Shown: piece after piece, positions 47,076 to 56,500 of the stretch
Numbering within the stretch: position 1 is the first letter of the stretch
How the letters are laid out: every line of letters begins with the position of its first letter
Assembly: GCF_009796865.1 (NCBI RefSeq)
Contig: NZ_CP047028.1
Location: 2,232,001-2,296,000 of the forward strand
From: Formosa sp. L2A11
Lineage (GTDB): Bacteria > Bacteroidota > Bacteroidia > Flavobacteriales > Flavobacteriaceae
Length of the DNA: 64,000 nt
Direction of reading: 5' to 3'
The notes under the pieces: model-generated
What the model was told of the DNA's origin: nothing
Database searches by the model: none
The model's input: only the letters and a program-made list of their open reading frames with translations
Program-made: the position numbers and the translations under genes

Positions 47076-48029
47076 ATGTCAGACGTTGCTGCTGTAGAAC
47101 AATTTGTTAAGAAATTTGAAGCTCTAAAAACAGAGATCTCTAAGATTATAATTGGTCAAGATTTGGTCGTAGAGCAAATTTTAATTTCTGTGTTTTCAGG
47201 CGGTCACGCTTTATTAATAGGAGTTCCTGGTTTAGCAAAAACCTTAATGGTAAATGCTATTTCTCAAGCTTTAGGCTTAGATTTTAAACGTATACAGTTT
47301 ACGCCAGATTTAATGCCTAGTGATATCTTAGGAAGTGAAATTTTAGACGAAAGCAGAAACTTTAAATTTATAAAGGGACCAATTTTTTCTAATATTATTT
47401 TAGCAGATGAAATAAACAGAACTCCTCCAAAAACGCAAGCAGCATTATTAGAAGCCATGCAGGAACGTTCTGTAACTGTTGCAGGACAACATTATAAATT
47501 AAGTTTACCGTACTTTGTTTTAGCAACGCAAAACCCCATAGAACAAGAAGGAACATATCCTTTGCCAGAAGCGCAATTAGACCGTTTTATGTTCGCTATC
47601 CATTTAGATTATCCAACATTTCAGGAAGAAGTTGCGGTTGTTAAAGCTACAACTACAGATCGTATTGTTACTATAAAACCATTATTTAATGCCGATGAAA
47701 TAGTCGATTTTCAAAAATTGATTCGTCGTGTCCCTGTTGCAGATAATGTTATTGAATATGCGGTAACTATGGTTGGAAAAACAAGACCAAATTCAGAATC
47801 TGCTCCAGAGATTGTTAAAAATTATTTAGATTGGGGAGCAGGACCTAGAGCCTCTCAAAATTTAATTTTAGCAGCTAAAACTCACGCTGTTATACGTGGG
47901 AAATTCTCTCCAGATATTGAAGATGTCCAAGCTGTTGCTTTTGGGATATTAAGACACCGTATCATAAAAAACTACAAGGCAGAAGCCGAAGGTGTTTCCG
48001 AAGAAAAAATTATTAAAAGCTTGTTCTAA
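47076..48029 (+). CDS. MoxR-family AAA+ ATPase
   Basis: This 317-residue cytoplasmic ATPase has Walker A GVPGLAKT (49-56), Walker B IILADEINRTPPKTQ, sensor-1 FVLATQNPIEQEGTYPLPEAQLDRF and arginine residues typical of MoxR. MoxR proteins usually work with VWA-domain proteins encoded next to them; none is seen here, since the next genes are on the other strand. It directly follows the SurA-like gene and so is probably translated from the parvulin operon message, pointing to a link with envelope protein maturation. Confidence 0.92.
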   Translation: MSDVAAVEQFVKKFEALKTEISKIIIGQDLVVEQILISVFSGGHALLIGVPGLAKTLMVNAISQALGLDFKRIQFTPDLMPSDILGSEILDESRNFKFIKGPIFSNIILADEINRTPPKTQAALLEAMQERSVTVAGQHYKLSLPYFVLATQNPIEQEGTYPLPEAQLDRFMFAIHLDYPTFQEEVAVVKATTTDRIVTIKPLFNADEIVDFQKLIRRVPVADNVIEYAVTMVGKTRPNSESAPEIVKNYLDWGAGPRASQNLILAAKTHAVIRGKFSPDIEDVQAVAFGILRHRIIKNYKAEAEGVSEEKIIKSLF

Positions 48030-48091
48030 ATTAGTGCGTACAGCATATTATTAATAAAAATTGTGTTGTGCTTTCTTATCTTAATAAGATA

Positions 48092-48475
48092 TTATTTATT
48101 AAGGCTAGTTAAAATAGCTATTGTACTTTTTAAGTTTAAAGGTTTAACATAAAAATCAATAACATTAAAGTAGCTTTTAGCCTTTTCTTTATCAAAATCA
48201 CATGTACTTGAGGTTAAAATAATAATTTTAGATTTATGTTTTCTAAAATTTAGCTGTTCTAAAAATTGCCAACCATCTATTTTTGGCATATTCAAATCTA
48301 AAAGAATAAGGTCTGGTTTATGTTCGCAAATACAGTCTAGTGCCTCTTTCGGGTTCGTGAAATCATATACGTTATTGCATAATCCAGAAACCTCAATAAG
48401 TTTTTTTGTAACAATGTTTGTTATGGGCTGATCATCCACTAAAAAAACATTGAAATTAGATGTTTTTAAATCCAT
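48092..48475 (-). CDS. single-domain response regulator (receiver only)
   Basis: This 127-residue CheY-like receiver has the acidic pair in FLVDDQ (13-15), the phospho-acceptor Asp60 in LILLDLNMPKIDGW, the switch threonine in IILTSST and the conserved lysine in FYVKPL. No output domain follows. It lies 23 bp downstream of the histidine-kinase-like gene on the same strand, and probably receives or relays phosphate to an unknown partner. Confidence 0.92.
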   Translation of the reverse strand: MDLKTSNFNVFLVDDQPITNIVTKKLIEVSGLCNNVYDFTNPKEALDCICEHKPDLILLDLNMPKIDGWQFLEQLNFRKHKSKIIILTSSTCDFDKEKAKSYFNVIDFYVKPLNLKSTIAILTSLNK

Positions 48476-48498
48476 TATTCTTCTTGTAAATAGAGTTT

Positions 48499-49323
48499 CT
48501 AATACTGTTTTTCACTTTTCTTAACAACTTTTTTAAGAACGTTATCTAAATCTATCGCCGAAGTTCTTATATGTTTTAGTATATGCTCATTTAGTTGGTC
48601 AGGATTGTAATGTTCAGAAATTTCGATTAAGCCTAAAATCCGACTTAAAGGTTCTCTTAAATTATGAGCGTTAATACTTGAGATTTCTAATAATTGCGTG
48701 TTTTTCAATTTTACTTCTTTTGTTTTATCTATTATAACATTTTGCTGCTGTCCCAAGATTTTTTCGATTTCTTTCTTTTTTTCTTCAATTAATTTAAGGG
48801 CACTTTTAAGGCTTTTGTTTTTTAGTGTTAGCTGTTTGCTTAAATATAATTGTTGATATTTAATACAGAAGCTATCTACTAGTAAGTGCATAATGTCAAT
48901 ATCCATTTTTGTAAAAACTTTAATGTCATCAGAAAGTATTGTTGCACTTATATTTAGAGTGTCTCGCTCAATAAACCAACCCCAAAAAACAGGATTGTTT
49001 AATAGCGTTGTGTCTATAAACTCATTAAATTTATCTGGGATAACAGAATGTCTTATTGGTATTTTATGTTCTAATAAATTAGTTTCAAAACTAGATAGTT
49101 TGTTCATTTCTAACTTCGAACCATTTTTTGCAAAAAAAGAAAAAGAATGCGCATTATTATCCAATACAATAGACATTCTAAAAACTCGAAAATCTATTAA
49201 GTATTTTAAATTTTTACTTATAACTAAAACAAGTTCTTCAATATTTCTAGCTTTATTTATGCGCCCAGATAATTTAGAAAATGCTTCGTAAGTAATTCTA
49301 TATTTTGTTGATAATATATCCAA
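48499..49323 (-). CDS. histidine-kinase-like protein with DHp helix but no ATPase domain
   Basis: This 274-residue protein has an N-terminal GAF-like sensory region (about 20-155), a coiled coil (about 165-210) and a dimerisation/phospho-acceptor helix at 215-270 with H-box AHNLREPLSRILGL, placing the acceptor at His220. It ends at EKQY with no N, G1 or G2 boxes, so it lacks the catalytic ATP-binding domain. The stop is a genuine frame end and the response-regulator gene begins 23 bp later, leaving no space for a lost domain. It may accept phosphate from another kinase, or act as a phosphatase or phosphotransfer protein. The function is inferred. Confidence 0.75.
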   Translation of the reverse strand: MDILSTKYRITYEAFSKLSGRINKARNIEELVLVISKNLKYLIDFRVFRMSIVLDNNAHSFSFFAKNGSKLEMNKLSSFETNLLEHKIPIRHSVIPDKFNEFIDTTLLNNPVFWGWFIERDTLNISATILSDDIKVFTKMDIDIMHLLVDSFCIKYQQLYLSKQLTLKNKSLKSALKLIEEKKKEIEKILGQQQNVIIDKTKEVKLKNTQLLEISSINAHNLREPLSRILGLIEISEHYNPDQLNEHILKHIRTSAIDLDNVLKKVVKKSEKQY

Positions 49324-49334
49324 ATTTCAATTTA

Positions 49335-49916
49335 TTAAGAACACACTTCTATTAACTCACTGTCTATCTTAATTCCAGAAATATCGGCTATTGTATTCAA
49401 CATATTAGCCAAATCTGCTTGAGCCATTAATTCTTGAATTTCAGCATAATCAAAACCAGCATCTTCTAATTCTTGAAAATCCGAATCTGTAATATCTGCA
49501 TGGTGTAAGGCAGCCTTAGTGACTACTTTTACGGCTATTCTGTAGCTTTCCGGTATAATAGTAGCGTATATGTTTTCTGTAACTATAAAGTCTTTATTCG
49601 GAGAGATTTCTTCACTCAAGCTATCTACAAAAATACCGTGAGCTTTAGAGCAATAGTCGCAACCTCTTTCTTTAGATACATTGTATATAATTAGCTGTTT
49701 AAGTACTTTAGGAATATCTCCTTCCATAAGTGTAGACTTTAATTTTGCCCAATTTCCTGCTAATAAGGTTGGATTATCTCCTTGGCATTTAAACCAATTT
49801 AATACAAAAGGAAGTTGAAATTTTTTTTTGGTATCGTCGTATATTTTTTTAACACTAGGTATAGCTTCTTCGTAGGATACTATTCTGTATCTCTTGTTTC
49901 TTATGGGAGAGGACAT
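49335..49916 (-). CDS. AhpD-like/carboxymuconolactone decarboxylase-family protein
   Basis: This 193-residue all-helical protein has the AhpD signature CDYCSKAH (Cys86, Cys89, His93), the redox pair and proton-relay histidine of alkylhydroperoxidase D-like enzymes. SYEEAIPSVKKIYDDTKKKF at the start is family-typical. It could reduce peroxides or be a related CMD-family enzyme. It is 11 bp upstream of the sensory gene on the same strand, so all three genes to 48092 may form one unit. Confidence 0.85.
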   Translation of the reverse strand: MSSPIRNKRYRIVSYEEAIPSVKKIYDDTKKKFQLPFVLNWFKCQGDNPTLLAGNWAKLKSTLMEGDIPKVLKQLIIYNVSKERGCDYCSKAHGIFVDSLSEEISPNKDFIVTENIYATIIPESYRIAVKVVTKAALHHADITDSDFQELEDAGFDYAEIQELMAQADLANMLNTIADISGIKIDSELIEVCS

Positions 49917-50608
49917 AATTTAATATTTTGTTGGTTAAGGTAATTATACAGTAATTTTATGTAATTAACAAGTTTATAGTGTGTTAGTGAATAATATTTA
50001 TTTATTTTAAGTTGAAAACTATTTCATTTCAATTATCTTATCCTTTTTTTAAGACATTTTGTTATTTAGAGTGGTTTTAAAAAGAGATATTCATAAATAA
50101 TAGCAATTTTATCTTTATTTGTTAATATTTTATTAGTTTTTGTGTTAATTGCTGAATATAATTGTAGTTATGCTAAATTTTGATGATACTATAATAATTT
50201 AATATCATTAGGCATTGTATTACAAGCTTTCTTTTAACAACTTTGCGTTAAATTTTTTATGTTTGCAAAGTTTTCTAAAGACGTTGTCTATCATTTAATA
50301 TTTATAGCGTTAAGGCATATACAGAATAAGGACAACAATGTATTGTTTTAGAGCTAAAAGTTGCTTTTAAGACTGTTATACAGTTTAATATAGTATATAA
50401 TGGACTCTTTTAGCTAAAAAGATAAAGTGATAATTATGAATATGAAGAAATTATTATATCGATTTCGTTCTAATTTTACTTAACGGATTAAGAAACAAAT
50501 GAAGAAATAACTTATTACATTTTATAGAAATAGGGGAATAAAATTTATATACTAATTATTGTTTTATAAACTTACACTAATTTAATATTGACAAAAAAAA
50601 TATTATTT
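49917..50608 (+). other. 692-bp A/T-rich region upstream of acnB with possible distal promoter
   Basis: No gene with family features is present. A 15-residue frame (50436-50483, MNMKKLLYRFRSNFT) exists but is too short to support. A TATGTTTG -7 match at 50258-50265 lies inside the arms of an 8-bp inverted repeat (AACTTTGC at 50239-50246 and GCAAAGTT at 50265-50272). If used, it gives a leader of more than 300 nt for acnB. Confidence 0.5.
50239..50272 (+). promoter_or_regulatory. inverted repeat overlapping a candidate acnB promoter
   Basis: AACTTTGC and its exact complement GCAAAGTT are separated by 18 nt that contain most of TATGTTTG. The right arm shares the final G of the -7 element, so a protein bound to both arms would cover the promoter. 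No TTG lies 19-20 nt upstream of the -7 element. Confidence 0.4.
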
Positions 50609-53386
50609 ATGACTACTTATAAGGATTATATTAAGGAGATTGAAGAGCGTAAAGGGCAGGGGCTTCATCCAAAACCAATTGATGGTGCTGAATTGTTAAG
50701 CGAAATCATTGCACAAATTAAAGATTTAGATAATGAGTATAGAGAAGACTCTCTTAACTTTTTTATCTATAATGTTTTACCTGGAACAACTGCTGCTGCT
50801 GGTGTTAAAGCGAAGTTCTTAAAAGAAATTATCCTTGGTGATTCTGTAGTTAAAGAAATTACACCTGCTTTTGCTTTAGAACAATTATCTCACATGAAGG
50901 GAGGACCTTCTGTAGAAGTATTGTTAGATTTAGCTTTAGGTGAAGATGCTGCATTAGCAAAACAAGCTGCAGAGGTTTTAAAAACACAAGTATTCCTTTA
51001 CGAAGCAGATACGGCTCGTTTAGAAAAAGCTTATACTGATGGAAGTGCTATTGCAAAAGAATTATTAGAAAGCTATGCTAAAGCAGAGTTTTTTACTAAG
51101 CTTCCAGAAATTGACGAAAAAATAGATGTAGTAACATTTATTGCAGGAGTTGGTGATATATCTACAGATTTATTATCTCCAGGAGGTGATGCACACTCAC
51201 GTTCAGATAGAGAATTACACGGTCAGTGTTTATTTGAACACAATAAAGAACAACAAGCAGAATTAAAAGCTGTACAAGCACAACATCCTGATAAACGTGT
51301 GATGTTAATTGCTGAAAAAGGAACAATGGGAGTTGGATCTTCTAGAATGTCAGGTGTAAACAACGTGGCGTTATGGACAGGAATTAAATCTAGTCCATAC
51401 GTACCCTTTATTAATATTGCTCCAGTAATTGCTGGAACTAACGGTATTTCTCCAATTTTCTTAACAACTGTTGGTGTAACTGGAGGTATTGGTTTAGACC
51501 TTAAAAACTGGGTACAACAAAAAGATGCTGAAGGAAACACAATTCGTGATAAAGAGGGAGACCCTATTTTAAAAGAAGAGTATTCTGTTGCAACTGGAAC
51601 TGTACTTACTATTAATACAAAAGAGAAAAAATTATATAACGGAGATACAGAATTAAAAGACATTTCTGCAGCATTTACACCACAAAAAATGGAGTTCATG
51701 AAAGCAGGTGGTTCTTATGCTGTTGTTTTCGGTAAAAAATTACAAACATTTGCATCTAAAGTATTAGGTGTAGATGTTGTACCAGTATACGCACCATCAA
51801 AAGAAGTTACAATTGAAGGTCAAGGATTAACTGCTGTTGAAAAAATATTTAACAAAAATGCTGTTGGTACAACGCCAGGAGCAATATTACATGCAGGATC
51901 AGATGTTCGTGTAACAGTTAACATTGTAGGATCTCAAGATACTACAGGTTTAATGACTTCTCAAGAATTAGAGATGATGGCTGCTACAGTGATTTCTCCA
52001 ATTGTAGACGGTGCTTACCAATCAGGTTGTCATACAGCTTCTGTTTGGGATAATAAATCTAAAGCAAACATACCAAGATTAATGAGCTTTATGAACGACT
52101 TTGGTTTAATTACTGGTCGTGATCCTAAAGGGAAATATTTCCCAATGACGGATGTGATTCATAAAGTACTTAACGATATTACTGTAGGAGATTGGGACAT
52201 CATTATTGGTGGAGATTCTCACACACGTATGTCTAAAGGTGTGGCTTTCGGTGCAGATTCAGGAACAGTTGCCTTAGCATTGGCTACAGGTGAGGCTTCA
52301 ATGCCAATTCCGCAGTCTGTAAAAGTAACCTTCAAAGGTGAAATGAAATCATATATGGATTTCCGTGATGTTGTACACGCTACACAACAACAAATGTTAA
52401 AGCAATTTGGTGGAGAAAATGTATTCCAAGGACGAATTATTGAAGTTCATATTGGAACATTAACTGCCGATCAAGCCTTTACATTTACTGACTGGACTGC
52501 AGAGATGAAAGCGAAAGCATCTATCTGTATTTCTGAAGATGAAACCTTAATCGAATCTTTAGAGATTGCAAAAGGTCGTATCCAAATCATGATTGATAAA
52601 GGAATGGACAATGCTGGTCAAGTGCTTAAAGGTTTAGTTGAAAAAGCTGAAACTAGAATTACAGAACTTAAAACTGGAATTAAACCAGCGTTAAGACCAG
52701 ATACTAATGCGAAGTATGAAGCAGAAGTTGTCGTAGATTTAGATCAAATCGTTGAACCAATGATTGCAGATCCAGATGTAAATAACGACGATGTTTCTAA
52801 ACGTTATACCCACGATGTAATTAGACCATTATCTTTCTACGGCGGAACGAAGCAAGTAGATTTAGGTTTTGTAGGATCTTGTATGGTACATAAAGGCGAT
52901 ATGAAAATATTAGCTCAAATGTTGAAAAACATTGAGAGACAAAAAGGTAAAGTTGAATTTAAAGCACCTTTAGTTGTTGCACCTCCAACTTACAACATTG
53001 TTGATGAGTTAAAAGCAGAAGGAGACTGGGAAGTTTTACAAAAATATTCAGGTTTCGAATTTGATGATAACGATCCAAAAGCAGTAGCTCGTACAGGATA
53101 CGAAAATATGCTATATTTAGAGCGTCCAGGATGTAACCTTTGTATGGGTAACCAAGAAAAGGCAGAACCAGGAGATACGGTAATGGCAACATCTACACGT
53201 TTATTCCAAGGACGTGTTGTTAAGGATTCAGGAGAGAAAAAAGGGGAATCTTTATTATCTTCAACTCCAGTTGTAGTATTATCTACAATCTTAGGTAGAA
53301 CACCTAATTTAGCAGAATATCAAGAAGCTGTAGAAGGAATTAACTTGACGAAGTTTAAGCCTTCAAGTAAATTATTATCTATCTAA
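50609..53386 (+). CDS. acnB: aconitate hydratase B / 2-methylisocitrate dehydratase
   Basis: This 925-residue 4Fe-4S enzyme isomerises citrate and isocitrate in the TCA cycle. The start is taken at 50609 (MTTYKDYIKEIEERKGQGL) rather than the TTG at 50588, as the former is the family start. An N-terminal HEAT-like domain precedes the swivel domain, which is the AcnB order. Cluster ligands are Cys758 in GSCMVHKGD and Cys842 and Cys845 in RPGCNLCMGNQ. GDSHTRMSKGVAFGADSG is the catalytic-site region. It has its own terminator and a second aconitase lies about 8 kb downstream. Confidence 0.95.
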   Translation: MTTYKDYIKEIEERKGQGLHPKPIDGAELLSEIIAQIKDLDNEYREDSLNFFIYNVLPGTTAAAGVKAKFLKEIILGDSVVKEITPAFALEQLSHMKGGPSVEVLLDLALGEDAALAKQAAEVLKTQVFLYEADTARLEKAYTDGSAIAKELLESYAKAEFFTKLPEIDEKIDVVTFIAGVGDISTDLLSPGGDAHSRSDRELHGQCLFEHNKEQQAELKAVQAQHPDKRVMLIAEKGTMGVGSSRMSGVNNVALWTGIKSSPYVPFINIAPVIAGTNGISPIFLTTVGVTGGIGLDLKNWVQQKDAEGNTIRDKEGDPILKEEYSVATGTVLTINTKEKKLYNGDTELKDISAAFTPQKMEFMKAGGSYAVVFGKKLQTFASKVLGVDVVPVYAPSKEVTIEGQGLTAVEKIFNKNAVGTTPGAILHAGSDVRVTVNIVGSQDTTGLMTSQELEMMAATVISPIVDGAYQSGCHTASVWDNKSKANIPRLMSFMNDFGLITGRDPKGKYFPMTDVIHKVLNDITVGDWDIIIGGDSHTRMSKGVAFGADSGTVALALATGEASMPIPQSVKVTFKGEMKSYMDFRDVVHATQQQMLKQFGGENVFQGRIIEVHIGTLTADQAFTFTDWTAEMKAKASICISEDETLIESLEIAKGRIQIMIDKGMDNAGQVLKGLVEKAETRITELKTGIKPALRPDTNAKYEAEVVVDLDQIVEPMIADPDVNNDDVSKRYTHDVIRPLSFYGGTKQVDLGFVGSCMVHKGDMKILAQMLKNIERQKGKVEFKAPLVVAPPTYNIVDELKAEGDWEVLQKYSGFEFDDNDPKAVARTGYENMLYLERPGCNLCMGNQEKAEPGDTVMATSTRLFQGRVVKDSGEKKGESLLSSTPVVVLSTILGRTPNLAEYQEAVEGINLTKFKPSSKLLSI

Positions 53387-53396
53387 TTAGTAGATT

Positions 53397-53449
53397 TTAA
53401 TCATAACAAAAAGCCCGAGTCTTAGACTCGGGCTTTTTGTTATGATTAA
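53397..53449. terminator. long-stem terminator after acnB
   Basis: A perfect 26-bp inverted repeat around one base contains the G/C core GCCCGAGTCT and AGACTCGGGC and is flanked by A and T runs, so it can act in both directions. It is 10 nt after the acnB stop. Confidence 0.9.
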
Positions 53450-53476
53450 TATATTAATAAAATTTTAACAAATATT

Positions 53477-53503
53477 TTGACAAATATTTTTTTTATAGAT
53501 TTG
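53477..53503 (+). promoter_or_regulatory. candidate promoter of the alpha-2-macroglobulin/pbpC operon
   Basis: TTG at 53477-53479 and TAGATTTG at 53496-53503 are separated by 16 nt, shorter than the 19-20 seen at the other promoters here. The ATG follows 23 nt later. Confidence 0.5.
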
Positions 53504-53526
53504 CTCGAAATTTTCAAACATAAAAT

Positions 53527-56500
53527 ATGCTAACTAAAAAGAATACGTCTTTATTATTATTTATTTGTTTTATTTTATTTGTAGGATGTAAAGACAAACC
53601 TAGTGTGTCTTTAAGCAATATTCAAAAATTTAAAGATCATATTTTTGAAGTTTCATCTGGAGTAATATCAACAAAAGAGCACATTAAGATTGTGCTAATT
53701 AACCCGATGAAAGATGTGTCTCCAGAGGTAGAATTAGATAATAGTATTCTTAGTGTTTCCCCTAAAATTTCAGGAAAAGTAATGGCTCTTAATAATAGAA
53801 CTATTACGTTTATACCTAATGAACGATTCGATTCAGATACGAGGTATACTTTTGAGTTAGATTTAGGAGCATTACAAGATGTTAGTAATGAATTTAAGAC
53901 TTTTATTTTTGATGTTAAAACCATAAAACAAGACTTTCAAGTCACTACAAATAATCTGCAAAGTTATTCTAGAGATTGGCAGTATTTAAATGGGATTATA
54001 AAATCCAGTGATGAAATCTTAACAGCAACCGCAAGAAAACTAGTTACCGTAAAGCAAAAAGGTAAAATTTTACCTTTTAAAATTGAAAACGAGAATATTG
54101 ATGGTAAATATTTTAAGTTTAAAATAGATAGCATTCAACGTTTTGAAACTGATTCTGAAATAGAAATAGAATGGGATGGTAGTGATTTTGATATTGAAAC
54201 TCAAGGTGATTATAGTTATGAAATACCAGGAAAAAATAATTTTAAAGTCATTGGTATAAATGTATTTGATGAAGAGAGTAAATACATAGAAATTAACTTC
54301 TCAGACCCTGTTAATAGCAATCAAAATTTAGATGGTTTAATAACGATAGAAGACCAATACAATCTTTCTTTTTCTAAGAATAACAATATTGTTAAAGTAT
54401 ATGTTAATGATATTGAGGATACTAAAACTCTTACAATACACAGAAGCGTAAAAAGTAGTTATGGAAATGCATTAAAAAGTAATGTAACACAAGATATTAC
54501 TTTTGAAGAGATAAAACCACAAGTCAGATTATTACAAAACGGAACCATACTTCCCAATTCAGAAAACTTAAAATTTAACTTTGAAGCTGTTAATCTAAAA
54601 GCAGTTGATGTTACTATTATTAAAATTTTTGAAGACAATGTATTACAGTTTTTACAAAATAATGAGTTGGGGGGGAGTGAGGAGCTTTTAAGAGTAGCAA
54701 GACCTATAGCTAAAAAAACAATTAATTTAAGCAGTTCTGGTGAGGATCTTTCTAACTGGAAGGCCTATTCTGTAGATTTAAAAGACATTATAAATCCAGA
54801 CCCTGGAGCCATTTACAGAGTAGAACTTAGCTTTAAAAAAAGCTATTCAAATTATAAATGTGAAAATGAAGATGATGAACTTATAGAAGAAGAAATCACT
54901 AATTATGATCAAGAAGAAGCTGAATTTAGTAATTGGGATTCTTCATATTATTATGAAGATTATAGTTGGAGAGATTCAGATAATCCATGTGAAAATTCAT
55001 ACTATTTAAATAAAAAAGTGAGCTCAAATATATTAGCATCTAATATTGGAGTAATTGTAAAAGAAGGTAAAGAAAATACATATTTTGTTGCTGTTAGTGA
55101 TATTGTAAATACAAATCCAATTGCAGATGCAGATGTGAAGTTTTATAATTACCAACAGCAATTAATTGGTCGCCAAAATACAGATAGTGAAGGGAAACTC
55201 ACTTTTTCAGCTGGAGCTAAAGCCTATTTTGTAATCGTCACTAAAAATAAAATTAGTACGTATGTGCGGTTGAATGATGGTAAGGCTTTGTCTGTAAGTA
55301 AGTTTGATGTTTCTGGAGCCGAATTAAAACGTGGTTTAAAAGGGTTTATCTATGGCGAAAGAGGTGTTTGGAGACCTGGAGATACCATTCATCTATCATT
55401 TATGTTAAATGACAAAAACAATAAATTACCAGATAATCATCCTGTTAAATTAGAAGTTTATAATCCATATGGAAACTTGTATTCTTCTGAAATAAGTACT
55501 CAAGGCTTAAATAATTTTTATCGCTTTACAGTTCCAACAGATCCAGATGATTATACGGGGTCTTGGATGGCCAAAGTAAGTGTTGGAGGTGCTAATTTTA
55601 CTAAAGTCTTAAAAATAGAAACTATAAAACCTAATAGGCTAAAAATTAAAACGTCTTTAGATGAAGATTTAATTACTGCTAACAAATTGGTAACAGGAAA
55701 CCTTGAGGCTTTGTGGTTACATGGAGCCATTGCTAAAGATTTAAAAGCAGACATAACAGTTAGTTTTAACCCTATTAAAACAGAATTTAAAGCATTTCCT
55801 GGTTTTGAGTTTGACGATCCTACAAAAACATTTACCTCTCAAGAAAAAATCGTTTTCGATGGTAAGGTAAATCAAAGTGGTAAAGCGCAATTTACATTTA
55901 AACCAAATACAAAAAACAGTCCTTCGGGACTTCTAAGAGCCACATTTTTATCTAAGGTATACGAAGAAGGTGGCGATTTTAGTTCAGATGCTTTTGCAGT
56001 AAATTATGCATCGTATACATCTTATGTTGGTTTACTTACTCCAAAAGGAGATGCCTCAAGAAACATGTTGCTTACCGATACAAAACATAAATTTGAAGTT
56101 GCTACGGTTGATGCTTATGGAAAACCAAAAGCGGTTAAAAATTTAAAAGTAGCGATTTACAAAGTTAATAGTAATTGGTGGTGGAATGAAGATGAAGATA
56201 ACTTATCATCTTTTGATACAAGTTCTAGCAAAAACGAAGAATTTACAACACACATTTCTACAGATGCTAGCGGAAAAGGAACATTTGAGTTTGAATTGAA
56301 ATATCCTGAATGGGGAAGTTATTTGGTGTATGTTACAAATGAAGAGTCTGGACATTCAACAGCTGAAATGATATTTGTAGATTGGCCAGGTTGGGCTGGA
56401 AAAGCAAGAAAAGGAGATCCGTCTTCTGCAACAATGCTTTCTTTTTCTACCGATAAAGAAAAATATCAAGTAGGAGAAACAGCAACAGTTACATTTCCAT

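Noticed and set aside
50436..50483. 15-residue leader peptide upstream of acnB
   Set aside because: No attenuator-like paired hairpins or regulatory codon run accompany it, and a frame this short is common by chance.
54868..54990. Acidic, cysteine-containing loop in the macroglobulin as a separate inserted domain
   Set aside because: The Glu/Asp/Tyr-rich stretch with two cysteines lies in frame within a normal macroglobulin layout; nothing marks an insertion boundary.
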